Source: Alteromonas hispanica
Lineage (GTDB): Bacteria; Pseudomonadota; Gammaproteobacteria; Enterobacterales; Alteromonadaceae
Length of the DNA stretch: 64,000 nt
Assembly: GCF_010500915.1 (NCBI RefSeq)
Contig: NZ_JAAAWP010000010.1
Location: 62,001-126,000 of the forward strand
Reading direction: 5' to 3'
Position 1 is the first letter of the stretch. Each line of letters starts with the position of its first letter. Under the pieces are notes generated by a model. The model saw only the letters and a program-made list of their open reading frames with translations, had not been told where the DNA came from and did no database searches. Made by a program: the position numbers and the translations under genes. Of this stretch, positions 46,083 through 54,838 are shown in pieces.

Positions 46083-49000
46083 ATGGTTTTTGGTTGGGTT
46101 ACACTGGCAGTACTTTATCTTTTCTTACTTTTCTCCCTCGCGAGTTGGGGTGAAAAAAACTCGCCTACAGCACGTGCACTAACCTCACATCCTGCGGTTT
46201 ACTCTCTTGCTCTTGCTATTTACTGCACAGCATGGACATTTTTTGGCATGGTAGGACAGGCAAGTAGAGACACCTGGATTTACCTGCCTATTATGTTGGG
46301 ACCAATTTTGGTGTACGTCATTGGGTATAAGTTTATTTATAAGCTTACCCTTGTGAGTAAAAAGCAGCATATAACTACCATTTCTGACTTCATTGCATCG
46401 CGCTACGGCAAACGTCAAACCGTGGCCTTACTTGTTACCATTATTGCTTTACTCGCTACTATTCCCTACATAGCACTACAATTAAAAGCCGTTGGATCAA
46501 CGTTTCAACTGCTAACACAGCAGCCCAAAAACGATGTTATCATTATTGCTGCTACTGCTTTTATAGCCGTGTTTGCTATCTATTTTGGTACCCGTCAGAC
46601 CGACGTCACCGAATATCGCCGCGGGCTGATGCTTGCCATCGCTTTTGAGTCATCAGTAAAACTACTGGCACTGGTATTGGTGGCGTTTGTAGGGTACAGC
46701 GCATGGAAAAACACCCAAAGCGGACCATTTTTTGAAAGTTTTTTGAACGAAGCTGCGATGTCGCAATTCAGCTCGTTTACTTTCATTGCACAAACCATTA
46801 TGGCCGCCGCGGCCATTGTATGTTTGCCCAGACAATTCCACGTAGCAATTATTGATAATCTTAGCTTGTCTCACTTGCGCACAGCGCGTTGGCTGTTTCC
46901 GCTTTATCTGATCATCATTTCTGCGGTTATTCCTGTTATCGCTATTGCAGGGAAAGCTATTTTTGCGGGTACCAGTGTAGAGCCAGACTCTTATGTACTC
47001 TCTTTAGCCATGTTCTCAGAGTCTGCGCTACTGCAAGTTATCGTATTTGTAGGAGGGCTTTCTGCAGCTACCGCCATGATCATCGTGGCCACGCTTACAC
47101 TAAGTACTATGCTCACCAATGACGTTATTTTACCTCGCATACTCGCATTTACCGAAGACTCAGGTAGAAAGCGGGATATTTCTCGCCGAATAAAATTAAT
47201 ACGTCGCATTGTGATTGCCTCTATTCTGCTGATGGCTTTTTTGTACCACCAGCAAATGACGAGCAGTCGTTCGCTGCACTCTATTGGTCTTATTGCATTT
47301 TCATTGGTTATTCAATTGCTACCCGCCATCGTAGGCGGGCTTTACTGGAAGCGCGCTCACGCTCATGGGGTTTATGCTGGTCTGATGGTAGGGCTTATCA
47401 TTTGGGTACTATGGCTAGTTCTGCCAATTGTCAGCGAGCAAGTCTCGCGTTTAGAACAAAACGAACTTATCAGCCAAGGCGCCATGATAAGCCTTGCTGC
47501 CAATTCCCTTATGTACATACTGTTTTCGTGGTTTGCACCACAGCGCCTTATCGATCGCATTCAAGCAGAAGCCTTTGTATCGCCTACTATGTCTGCTAAC
47601 AATACGGTGAAATCTCAGGCTACCAACGTAAAAGTGGCAGATTTAACCACCTTACTCTCTACTTTTATGGGAGCGGGCAGATGTATACAGCTCGTTGAGC
47701 AATATCAGCAGTTAAATCACTGCGAACTTAACGAACAAGACACGCCGAACGAGAACTTCTTGTCGTTTTGCGAGCGTGCGCTAGGGGGGGTTATCGGCGC
47801 ATCAAGTGCAAAGGTTTTACTCGATAGTGCGCTGCGCGGCAAAAAGATGGACTTCACTGAAATTATCAACTTCTTTGATGACACCACTCAGGCCATGCAA
47901 TTTAACATGACGGCCCTTTTAACCTCGCTTGAAAATATGGATCAAGGGATCAGCGTTGTCGATAAGCATTTAAACTTAGTGGCATGGAACAAACGCTACT
48001 CTAATCTGTACCCCTACCCCGATGATTTACTTGCCGTTGGCGTTCCTATTGAAAGGCTTATTCGCTATAACGCCTCACAGGGAGAGTTTGGCACTTTTGA
48101 CGTTGAATCCGAGGTGGAAAAGCGTCTAGAACACTTGCGTTCGGGCATGCCTCATCGCTTTACGCGCCAGCGTAAGGACGGGCGGGTAATAGAGATGGTG
48201 GGCAACCCTCTGCCTGGCGGTGGCTTTGTAACTAGCTTTAACGATATCACCGGGCACGTAGAAATTCAGCAGGCGCTAGAAGAGTCTAATATTGACCTTG
48301 AAGCGAGAATAAAAAAGCGCACAGAAGAAGTGCATTCAATTAATGCTGAACTTCGCCTTGAAATCGAAAAACGTTCGGGGGCCGAAAAAGAGCTGATAAG
48401 AGCCCGCAAAGCAGCAGAAGATGCCAACGCCAGTAAAACTCGTTTCCTTGCTCTTGCCAGCCACGATGTTTTACAACCTCTTAATGCCGCTAAGCTATAC
48501 GTTAGCGCATTGGAAGAGCAAGACTTATCTGAGCAAACTCATGCCATTATCAAAAAGCTAAGTCACAGCGTCTCGTCTAGCGAGGCTTTGATAGGTACGT
48601 TGCTAGACATAGCACGGTTAGATCAGGGCGAAATGAAACCCGACATCGAGTCTGTTGATGTGAGCGCCCTGCTTACTCCCCTGGTAGATGAAATGGCGAT
48701 GCGGGCTAAAGACAAAGGTTTAGAGCTAAAAGCCATTATTAGACCTTGTTGGGTGCGGGCTGACAAAACATACTTGTACAGAATACTGCAAAACTTGTTG
48801 TCAAATGCGGTGAAATACACCGAAAAAGGAAGAGTTTTATTTGTGGTCAAATCGGTTAACGACACTGTATATTTTAAGATTTTAGATACAGGCATCGGTA
48901 TTTCTAGCGACAAACTAGACACCATATTTGGCGACTTTTTCCGCGCCAATGAAAGTAAGGAACACGGTTTAGGCCTGGGCCTTGGTGTGGTAAGACGCTT

Positions 49001-49550
49001 GAGTTTACAGCTCGACACCAAAATACAGGTGCGTTCACACTTAGGTAAGGGCAGTAGCTTTATGTTCTCGCTCAATAAAGCTGCCCCTAAAGCCACCTCA
49101 GCTATTAGTAATAAACCAAAAAATACAACCTTTAGCGGTATGCAGGTGCTGTGTGTGGACGATCAACGTGAAAATTTAGACGCACTTAGCACCTTGCTTG
49201 AGAAATGGGGCGTTAAGGTTTATCTGGCTAATAATTGGGATGATGCGTTGTCTCTTGCCGAGTCAGTTAAGCCTCAAATATTACTAATGGATTACCAGCT
49301 AAGCCATGAAGATGACAAAAACGGGCTTGCTCTTATTGATACTATTAGAACCAAATTAAACGTTGTTGTACCCGCCGCTCTGATTACCGCAACGCCTGAT
49401 GAAAGTCTTGTGGTGCAATGCAAAGAGCAGGGAGTAAACTTTTTAGCGAAGCCGCTGAAGCCGGCAAAATTAAGAGCGTTATTGCAAAGCATGACGCGCT
49501 ACATTCGCGAGGCAAAAAACGTAGATGCAAATGAAGGCAGTAGCGATTAG
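46083..49550 (+). CDS. crbS: CrbS/MxtR-like hybrid histidine kinase with SLC5-type sensor domain
   Basis: An 1155-residue fusion. Residues ~1-480 form a sodium:solute symporter-like domain of ~13 helices, followed by a linker (STAC-like), a PAS domain (~630-745, SVVDKHLNLVAWNKRY), a coiled coil (RIKKRTEEVHSINAEL), HisKA with H794 (ASHDVLQPLNAAKLY), HATPase (NLLSNAVKYTEKG, DTGIGIS, GLGLGLGVV) and a C-terminal receiver with D1070 (ILLMDYQL). This order is that of CrbS/MxtR, which with CrbR/ErdR controls acs and acetate use. A CrbR-like regulator and acs are encoded 4.6 kb downstream. Confidence 0.92.
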   Translation: MVFGWVTLAVLYLFLLFSLASWGEKNSPTARALTSHPAVYSLALAIYCTAWTFFGMVGQASRDTWIYLPIMLGPILVYVIGYKFIYKLTLVSKKQHITTISDFIASRYGKRQTVALLVTIIALLATIPYIALQLKAVGSTFQLLTQQPKNDVIIIAATAFIAVFAIYFGTRQTDVTEYRRGLMLAIAFESSVKLLALVLVAFVGYSAWKNTQSGPFFESFLNEAAMSQFSSFTFIAQTIMAAAAIVCLPRQFHVAIIDNLSLSHLRTARWLFPLYLIIISAVIPVIAIAGKAIFAGTSVEPDSYVLSLAMFSESALLQVIVFVGGLSAATAMIIVATLTLSTMLTNDVILPRILAFTEDSGRKRDISRRIKLIRRIVIASILLMAFLYHQQMTSSRSLHSIGLIAFSLVIQLLPAIVGGLYWKRAHAHGVYAGLMVGLIIWVLWLVLPIVSEQVSRLEQNELISQGAMISLAANSLMYILFSWFAPQRLIDRIQAEAFVSPTMSANNTVKSQATNVKVADLTTLLSTFMGAGRCIQLVEQYQQLNHCELNEQDTPNENFLSFCERALGGVIGASSAKVLLDSALRGKKMDFTEIINFFDDTTQAMQFNMTALLTSLENMDQGISVVDKHLNLVAWNKRYSNLYPYPDDLLAVGVPIERLIRYNASQGEFGTFDVESEVEKRLEHLRSGMPHRFTRQRKDGRVIEMVGNPLPGGGFVTSFNDITGHVEIQQALEESNIDLEARIKKRTEEVHSINAELRLEIEKRSGAEKELIRARKAAEDANASKTRFLALASHDVLQPLNAAKLYVSALEEQDLSEQTHAIIKKLSHSVSSSEALIGTLLDIARLDQGEMKPDIESVDVSALLTPLVDEMAMRAKDKGLELKAIIRPCWVRADKTYLYRILQNLLSNAVKYTEKGRVLFVVKSVNDTVYFKILDTGIGISSDKLDTIFGDFFRANESKEHGLGLGLGVVRRLSLQLDTKIQVRSHLGKGSSFMFSLNKAAPKATSAISNKPKNTTFSGMQVLCVDDQRENLDALSTLLEKWGVKVYLANNWDDALSLAESVKPQILLMDYQLSHEDDKNGLALIDTIRTKLNVVVPAALITATPDESLVVQCKEQGVNFLAKPLKPAKLRALLQSMTRYIREAKNVDANEGSSD

Positions 49551-49597
49551 AACTGCATAGAGATACTGATTAAATAGACGAATACAAGTGCTGTCTA

Positions 49598-50338
49598 CTA
49601 CCGCTCCTCATTTGATTGGGCCTGCTCTGCGGCCTGGCCTGCAGCATGATTACTGGCATTGCTAGCGGCATGGGTAGCTGGGCGTGTTTTTTCCTTAGCG
49701 GTCGAATTAGTCTCTGTCGAATTAGCCTCAGTCGAATTAGCCTCTAACATGGCATTCGTTTTGGCAACCACTTTACCTATGCTGTCCCATTTTACTTTGG
49801 GGTTTAACATAACAGGCCGAGTGAGAATGAGGTTGTTAGGATACATAATGGTTTCACGTTCAAGCGTAACCAGGCGAGTACTGAATGGCCCGATGTCGGC
49901 AATAAACCCCTCAACAAAATTATCACCATCGATAATGCGTAAGTAATTGCCTCGTCTGTAAGATACATTCGTAAGCAATATAAAGTAGGCTGTTATATTG
50001 CTGATTAACGACCAACTGGCAAACAGCGCTACCCCTGTAACCGTTATAATAGATGTGGATAAGACAAGAAGGCCTGAAAAGTCTATTCCCCAAGCAAGCA
50101 ATAGCAAACAAAGAGACACTGTTGCCGCTATTACTTTAGCAGCAAATAGTCCTTTCAATGCACTGTGAGACTTAAGCTTCGATTTCGCAATGTCGTTTTC
50201 AATTTTCGGCAGCAGCTTTTTTGACATAACCAAATAAACGAGCAGTACCAAAACGCTAAACACGATATTAGATTGATATTGCGTTGCCCATTGCAGAAAA
50301 TTGTCCCACCATTGAATCATCACTCCAGTGTACTCCAC
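49598..50338 (-). CDS. Small MscS-type mechanosensitive channel
   Basis: A 246-residue membrane protein with three N-terminal helices and an MscS beta domain: SLISNITAYFILLTNVSYRRGNYLRII, GFIADIGPFSTRLVTLERETIMYPNNLIL. The C-terminal ~60 residues are low complexity and include three ANSTE-type units encoded by a 15-bp tandem repeat, then an Ala/Gln-rich tail. It should gate on membrane tension to relieve osmotic stress. The start is GTG at 50338 with AAGGA 6 bases upstream; an ATG at 50320 is an alternative. Confidence 0.87.
   Translation of the reverse strand: MEYTGVMIQWWDNFLQWATQYQSNIVFSVLVLLVYLVMSKKLLPKIENDIAKSKLKSHSALKGLFAAKVIAATVSLCLLLLAWGIDFSGLLVLSTSIITVTGVALFASWSLISNITAYFILLTNVSYRRGNYLRIIDGDNFVEGFIADIGPFSTRLVTLERETIMYPNNLILTRPVMLNPKVKWDSIGKVVAKTNAMLEANSTEANSTETNSTAKEKTRPATHAASNASNHAAGQAAEQAQSNEER
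49701..49745 (-). repeat. Three 15-bp tandem units in the MscS gene tail
   Basis: GTCGAATTAG-[C/T]CTC[T/A] units begin at 49701, 49716 and 49731. They are in frame and encode the repeated pentapeptide ANSTE/ETNST in the cytoplasmic tail. Confidence 0.9.
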
Positions 50339-50646
50339 ATGTATTCCTTCGTAGCGCTTAGCGCTCTCATTGTTGCTATATGCTCACATTAGCACGAAAG
50401 CGCTATGACATCTTTGCAAGGCCACCAATAGCCCGTATTCTAAGGAGAAGAGTCGATATGCTACTGCCAAAAACCACAGTCTTCATAAAATAAAAACAAT
50501 CGACACCATAAGAAAAATTTGTAAGACAGACCTTACAGACTCAATTAGTATGCGCGCCCTAAACAGCTTGCGCATTTATCGCTCACATGTAACGGTAGTG
50601 TCAATTCGAAAGCTGAACTCTTTATTTTATCAAGGCTAATAAACCT

Positions 50647-51552
50647 ATGCGCATTGCAATACTGTCAAGAAACCCGCGACTTTACTCTACTTCACGTCTT
50701 GTTGAGGCAGGAAAAGCTAGAGGTCATGAAGTGGATGTTATCGATACCATGCACTGTTACATGGATATCACCAGCGCAAGACCCTCTGTTCGATATAAAG
50801 GTAAAAAGCTTCCCTACTACGACGCCGTTATTCCACGCATTGGTGCGTCGGTAAGCTTTTACGGCACCTCAGTAGTGCGTCAATTTGAAATGATGGGCAC
50901 ATACAGTGTTAATGAATCAGTGGCAATCAGCCGCTCTCGTGACAAGCTACGCTCTCTTCAATTGCTTTCTCGTAAAGGGGTTGGAATGCCACGAACAGGT
51001 TTTGCCCATCATCCAGATAAAATAGATGATGTGATAAAAACCGTGGGAGGAGCGCCTGTTGTTATTAAGTTACTTGAGGGTACGCAGGGTATAGGCGTGG
51101 TTTTGGCAGAAACTCACAATGCCGCTGAATCTATAATTGAAGCTTTTATGGGGCTTAACGCCAGCATTCTGGTTCAAGAATTTATAAAAGAAGCCGGAGG
51201 AAGTGATATTCGCTGCCTGGTGGTAGGCGGAAAAGTTGTCGCGGCAATGAAACGTCAGGCTGCAGCGGGCGAGTTTCGCTCTAATTTACACCGTGGCGGA
51301 CAAGCTAGCCTAGTGAGATTGAGCCCAGCTGAACGTAAAACAGCAATAGATGCAGCAAAAACCATGGGGTTAAATTGTTGCGGCGTAGATATTTTGCGTT
51401 CTAACAATGGCCCCGTTGTTATGGAAGTTAACTCTTCTCCTGGATTAGAGGGCATAGAAAAAGCCACCAATAAAGATGTAGCAGCTATGATTATTGAGTT
51501 TATTGAAAAAAGCGCTGAGCCACACAAAACAAAAACTCGTGGTAAAGGTTAA
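50647..51552 (+). CDS. rimK: RimK family ATP-grasp ligase
   Basis: A 301-residue protein, the same size as E. coli RimK. The N-terminal [20 protein letters not shown] is the RimK signature, [22 protein letters not shown] the start of the ATP-grasp region, and [21 protein letters not shown] and [15 protein letters not shown] the ATP and metal sites. RimK adds glutamate residues to the C-terminus of ribosomal protein S6 and can make poly-glutamate. First gene of a four-gene unit with a desuccinylase-like enzyme, a RimB-like protease and a periplasmic binding protein. Confidence 0.93.
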   Translation: MRIAILSRNPRLYSTSRLVEAGKARGHEVDVIDTMHCYMDITSARPSVRYKGKKLPYYDAVIPRIGASVSFYGTSVVRQFEMMGTYSVNESVAISRSRDKLRSLQLLSRKGVGMPRTGFAHHPDKIDDVIKTVGGAPVVIKLLEGTQGIGVVLAETHNAAESIIEAFMGLNASILVQEFIKEAGGSDIRCLVVGGKVVAAMKRQAAAGEFRSNLHRGGQASLVRLSPAERKTAIDAAKTMGLNCCGVDILRSNNGPVVMEVNSSPGLEGIEKATNKDVAAMIIEFIEKSAEPHKTKTRGKG

Positions 51553-51612
51553 TACATAGCAACGTTCATCGTTAATGAAGGCTGAAATGCCATTTGTGAA
51601 GGAAAAACCTTA

Positions 51613-52644
51613 GTGGTAAGTAATGTTTTGACGATTGGGGGGCACGATATCGCCCCAGGAGAAACCAAGAAAATAGACTTGGAAATGCCGCCGTTATACA
51701 CGGCTACCAATATGAGTATTCCAGTCTATGTAAAAAGAGGCAAACGCCCAGGGCCGGTTATGTTCGTTAGCGCTGCCGTTCACGGTGACGAGCTAAACGG
51801 CATAGAGATTGTTGGGCGTTTGATACGCTCGAAGGCAATTGAGAAATTGCGCGGAACCCTTATCGCAGTGCCTATGGTGAACGTCTATGGCGTATTAAAT
51901 CAGTCACGTTACTTGCCTGATAGAAGAGACTTAAACCGCAGCTTTCCCGGAAGCAAAAAAGGCTCATTAGCGGGAAGGCTCGCAAATCTTTTTTTTAACG
52001 AGGTAGTGAGCAAGTGTGACGTTGGAATAGACCTTCACACCGGTGCAATACACCGAAGCAACCTGCCGCAAATTCGCGCAGATTTAGACGACGCAGACGT
52101 GCTTGAGATGGCAAAAGCCTTTGGCGTTCCCGTGTTACTTAACGCTGAAATTCGCGAAGGCTCGCTAAGAGAGGCCGCAAGCACAAGTGGCGTTAAGATT
52201 TTGCTTTATGAGGCAGGCCAAGCACTTCGCTACGATGAGTTTTCTATCAGGGCCGGCGTGAAAGGTATTATCAATACCATGAGACACCTTGGTATGCTGA
52301 ATAAAAGTCGCAGTAAAGGCCACAGTATAAATCGGTTTATTGCTCAACAAAGCGGCTGGGTGCGTGCAGCTGAAAGCGGTTTTGTAACCCATCTTGCACA
52401 ATTAGGCGACCATGTTGTAAAAGGGGATAAACTTGCGGCTATTGCCGACCCTTTTGGCAACATTATCGGCAGCATTATTAGCCCGACCGAGGGTGTCGTA
52501 ATAGGCAAGCAAAACATACCTCTCACGCAAGAGGGAGAGGCAATTTATCACATAGCGTATTTTTCACAGCCTAATGAAGTAGCAGAACACGTTGAACTTT
52601 ACCAAGACAATTTATTACCTACAGACGAGCCACTTGTTGAGTAA
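51613..52644 (+). CDS. Succinylglutamate desuccinylase/aspartoacylase family protein
   Basis: A 343-residue zinc carboxypeptidase-type hydrolase: SAAVHGDELNGIEIV (H and E zinc ligands), NVYGVLNQSRYLPDRRDLNRSFPG (arginine substrate site), GIDLHTGA (third ligand) and LLYEAGQ (catalytic glutamate). The C-terminal SGWVRAAESGFVTHLAQLGDHVVKG is a lipoyl-like barrel. Starts with GTG, preceded by AAGGAA. In the RimK neighbourhood it may deacylate or trim an acidic amino acid conjugate; the substrate is unknown. Located between rimK and the RimB-like protease gene, 60 and 5 bases from them. Confidence 0.9.
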   Translation: MVSNVLTIGGHDIAPGETKKIDLEMPPLYTATNMSIPVYVKRGKRPGPVMFVSAAVHGDELNGIEIVGRLIRSKAIEKLRGTLIAVPMVNVYGVLNQSRYLPDRRDLNRSFPGSKKGSLAGRLANLFFNEVVSKCDVGIDLHTGAIHRSNLPQIRADLDDADVLEMAKAFGVPVLLNAEIREGSLREAASTSGVKILLYEAGQALRYDEFSIRAGVKGIINTMRHLGMLNKSRSKGHSINRFIAQQSGWVRAAESGFVTHLAQLGDHVVKGDKLAAIADPFGNIIGSIISPTEGVVIGKQNIPLTQEGEAIYHIAYFSQPNEVAEHVELYQDNLLPTDEPLVE

Positions 52645-52649
52645 AAAAA

Positions 52650-53084
52650 ATGAAAAATAAAAAACTTATTGGTGCAGTTGAAGTGTGCGATTTGCCTCAA
52701 CTTGCTATTTCCGAGCTGAATGTTCGCGTAGATACAGGAGCAGCCACTTCCTCTCTTCATGTCGACAATATAGAAGAGTTTACTCGTGATGAAACGCTGT
52801 GGATCCGCTTTGACATTCACCCTGATATTTACAATGTCGACACGGTAGTAAGAAGAGAAGCAGAAGTATTTGGCAAAAAAAAGGTAAAAAGTTCCACCGC
52901 AACCCGAGAAAAGCGCTATGTTATATTAACAGATATCATCATGGATGGGTTTCAATGGAGAATCCAACTGACGTTAACAGACCGCTCAGAGATGACCTAC
53001 TCCATGCTTTTAGGCCGTGAGGGCATGTCGGGGCATTTCATTGTCGACCCAGAGTATGACTATCTTCTCACAGGTAAAGACTAA
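52650..53084 (+). CDS. RimB-like retropepsin-type (ATP-dependent zinc protease) protein
   Basis: A 144-residue single-domain protein of the Zn_protease/RimB family (PF05618-type): VRVDTGAATSSLHVDNIEEF is the aspartic protease-like active-site DTGA loop, and MLLGREGMSGHFIVDP is the closing segment. The family is described with RimK in Pseudomonas, where RimB affects S6 modification. It starts 5 bases after the desuccinylase-like gene, so translational coupling is likely. Cytoplasmic. Confidence 0.9.
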   Translation: MKNKKLIGAVEVCDLPQLAISELNVRVDTGAATSSLHVDNIEEFTRDETLWIRFDIHPDIYNVDTVVRREAEVFGKKKVKSSTATREKRYVILTDIIMDGFQWRIQLTLTDRSEMTYSMLLGREGMSGHFIVDPEYDYLLTGKD

Positions 53085-53100
53085 CTTTTGAAATGAGTAA

Positions 53101-54078
53101 ATGGGTATGCGATTGCCAGGAAAGGCACTTATTGTTTTTTCGCTCTTATCTTTTATCACTGCACTTTCAGATGTTTCTGCTCGCCAGAACTCAGATGAGA
53201 GCGACATACCACGAGTTCACACCCAAGTAAGGCTGCCCAACATTCATCCCGGCCGGGACGCCATTTACAGCTATGCAAAGCAGTTGCTTTTTAACGCCTT
53301 AACGGTGACTGAAAAAGAATACGGCACTTTTGAGTTTATTATTAGCGAACAAGAGAGCCCTCAACAGCGCCAATTAAGAAGCTTGGAACACGACATGCTC
53401 GATGTCACTTGGAGCGTTACCTCTAAGGACAGAGAGGCCTACTTTCAGCCTATTCGTATTCCCATTATGGCAGGTCTTTACGGCAAGAGAGTGCTGTTGA
53501 TTGCCGGTGACGATACACGCTTTTCGAAGAACATCGACATAGACACATTACGCAATTTTAGAGCTGCACTGGGCTATGATTGGCCCGATACAGATATTTT
53601 TCGTCATGCACAAATACCGGTACTTGAAACTAACTATCGTGCTTCGTTTAAAATGGTCGCCGATGGCTTCGCCGACATGTTTCCGCGCAGCGTGATGGAA
53701 GTGAAAGAAGAGATGAGCAACCTTGAACTCAGTCGAGGCTTGCAATTAGAAAACAACCTCGTTATTGCTTATCCAAGCCCTGTGTTTTTTTTCGTTCGTA
53801 GTGATAATCAACTCTTGGCCAAACGCATCACCGATGGTTTACTGCAGCTAATAGAAACCGGTAGTTTTCAGCAGCTATTATTGAGCCAAGAAGGTTACCA
53901 GGAAAGCCTTGCCTTAATGGAGGGACGCACCACAATTAATATCGATAACCCGCTTTTAAATGAAGAAAGTAGAATGGCGTTAGAAACTTTTGTGCCTCGC
54001 CTTACAAGGATGAAAAATACGCCAGAGCAAGTATCACCAGATGAGCAAGACTCGAAACAGACTAAAAAAGAGCTATAA
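53101..54078 (+). CDS. Orphan periplasmic substrate-binding-like protein
   Basis: A 325-residue exported protein: signal peptide (LIVFSLLSFITALSDVSA) and a type 2 periplasmic-binding fold similar to amino-acid-binding SBP_bac_3 proteins (LEHDMLDVTWSVTSKDREAYFQPIRIPIM, then ADGFADMFPRS and VFFFVRSDNQLLAKRI). No transport genes are adjacent. It follows the RimB-like gene by 16 bases, so it is probably in the same message. Possibly a sensor of extracellular acidic amino acids; this is inference. Either the ATG at 53101 or at 53107 may be used. Confidence 0.7.
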   Translation: MGMRLPGKALIVFSLLSFITALSDVSARQNSDESDIPRVHTQVRLPNIHPGRDAIYSYAKQLLFNALTVTEKEYGTFEFIISEQESPQQRQLRSLEHDMLDVTWSVTSKDREAYFQPIRIPIMAGLYGKRVLLIAGDDTRFSKNIDIDTLRNFRAALGYDWPDTDIFRHAQIPVLETNYRASFKMVADGFADMFPRSVMEVKEEMSNLELSRGLQLENNLVIAYPSPVFFFVRSDNQLLAKRITDGLLQLIETGSFQQLLLSQEGYQESLALMEGRTTINIDNPLLNEESRMALETFVPRLTRMKNTPEQVSPDEQDSKQTKKEL

Positions 54079-54178
54079 CCTAAGCAATGCTACAGCCTGC
54101 CTTTCCCTATCTCAATCAAGCGGTAACCTTTTAAAGTCGGGCTTTTGATTTAGTGAGGCTGCTCCAATGCTGGCTGAC

Positions 54179-54823
54179 TTAACGAGACGGCGGCTCTAAT
54201 TCTAGCTGAGACGCGATAAGTACGGCTTGTGTGCGGTTGTTAATACCCAGCTTTTTGAATATGGCGGTAACATGCGCCTTTACCGTTGCCTCAGCAATAT
54301 CTAAGTTATAGCCTATTTGCTTGTTTAGTAACCCATCTCTCATGTAGCACAACACTTTGTATTGAGAGGGCGTTAAAGAAGCCACTTTATCAGCCAGTTC
54401 TGAAAACGCTTCATCAACATCATCAACACTGTCGCTTAATCCCTCGGGCAACCATATATCGCCATCGAGTATTGCCTCAACGGCGTTGCCAATGTCTTGG
54501 GCGCTGGCAGTTTTCGGAATAAAGCCAGATGCTCCAACACCAATGATTTTTGAAATCAACGAGGTGTCTTCTGTACCTGATACCACAGCAACGGGAATAT
54601 CTGGGTAAAGCTTGCGTATATGAAGAAGCCCGAACAGATCGTTACTGCCGGGCATGTGTAAATCGAGTAATAACAGGTCGATATCTTCTTGATTAAGCAT
54701 ATCGACCGTTGACGTTAAGTCGCCTGCCTCTTTGAGTGTTAAAGAGGGCAGCGACAACGATAAGGCGCCTCTTAATGCATCGCGATACAGCGGGTGATCA
54801 TCTGCGATTAAAAGCGTTACCAT
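54179..54823 (-). CDS. crbR: CrbR/ErdR-like LuxR-family response regulator
   Basis: A 214-residue regulator: receiver domain (TLLIADDHPLYRDALRGAL, phospho-acceptor in LLLLDLHMPG, GASGFIPKTAS) and a C-terminal LuxR/NarL HTH (LTPSQYKVLCYMRDGLLNKQIGY, EATVKAHVTAIFKKLGINNRTQAV). It lies 15 bases after acs, in the same direction, and is the natural partner of the CrbS-like kinase at 46083. CrbR/ErdR activates acs. ATG at 54823 is preferred because AAGGA lies 8 bases upstream; an ATG at 54829 leaves only 2 bases. Confidence 0.9.
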   Translation of the reverse strand: MVTLLIADDHPLYRDALRGALSLSLPSLTLKEAGDLTSTVDMLNQEDIDLLLLDLHMPGSNDLFGLLHIRKLYPDIPVAVVSGTEDTSLISKIIGVGASGFIPKTASAQDIGNAVEAILDGDIWLPEGLSDSVDDVDEAFSELADKVASLTPSQYKVLCYMRDGLLNKQIGYNLDIAEATVKAHVTAIFKKLGINNRTQAVLIASQLELEPPSR

Positions 54824-54838
54824 TGTCATTTTCCTTGA

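Noticed and set aside
50521-50536. GTAAGACAGACCTTAC as a further copy of the CTGTCT repeat
   Set aside because: Only AAGACAG is shared, and a single isolated 7-base match is expected by chance.
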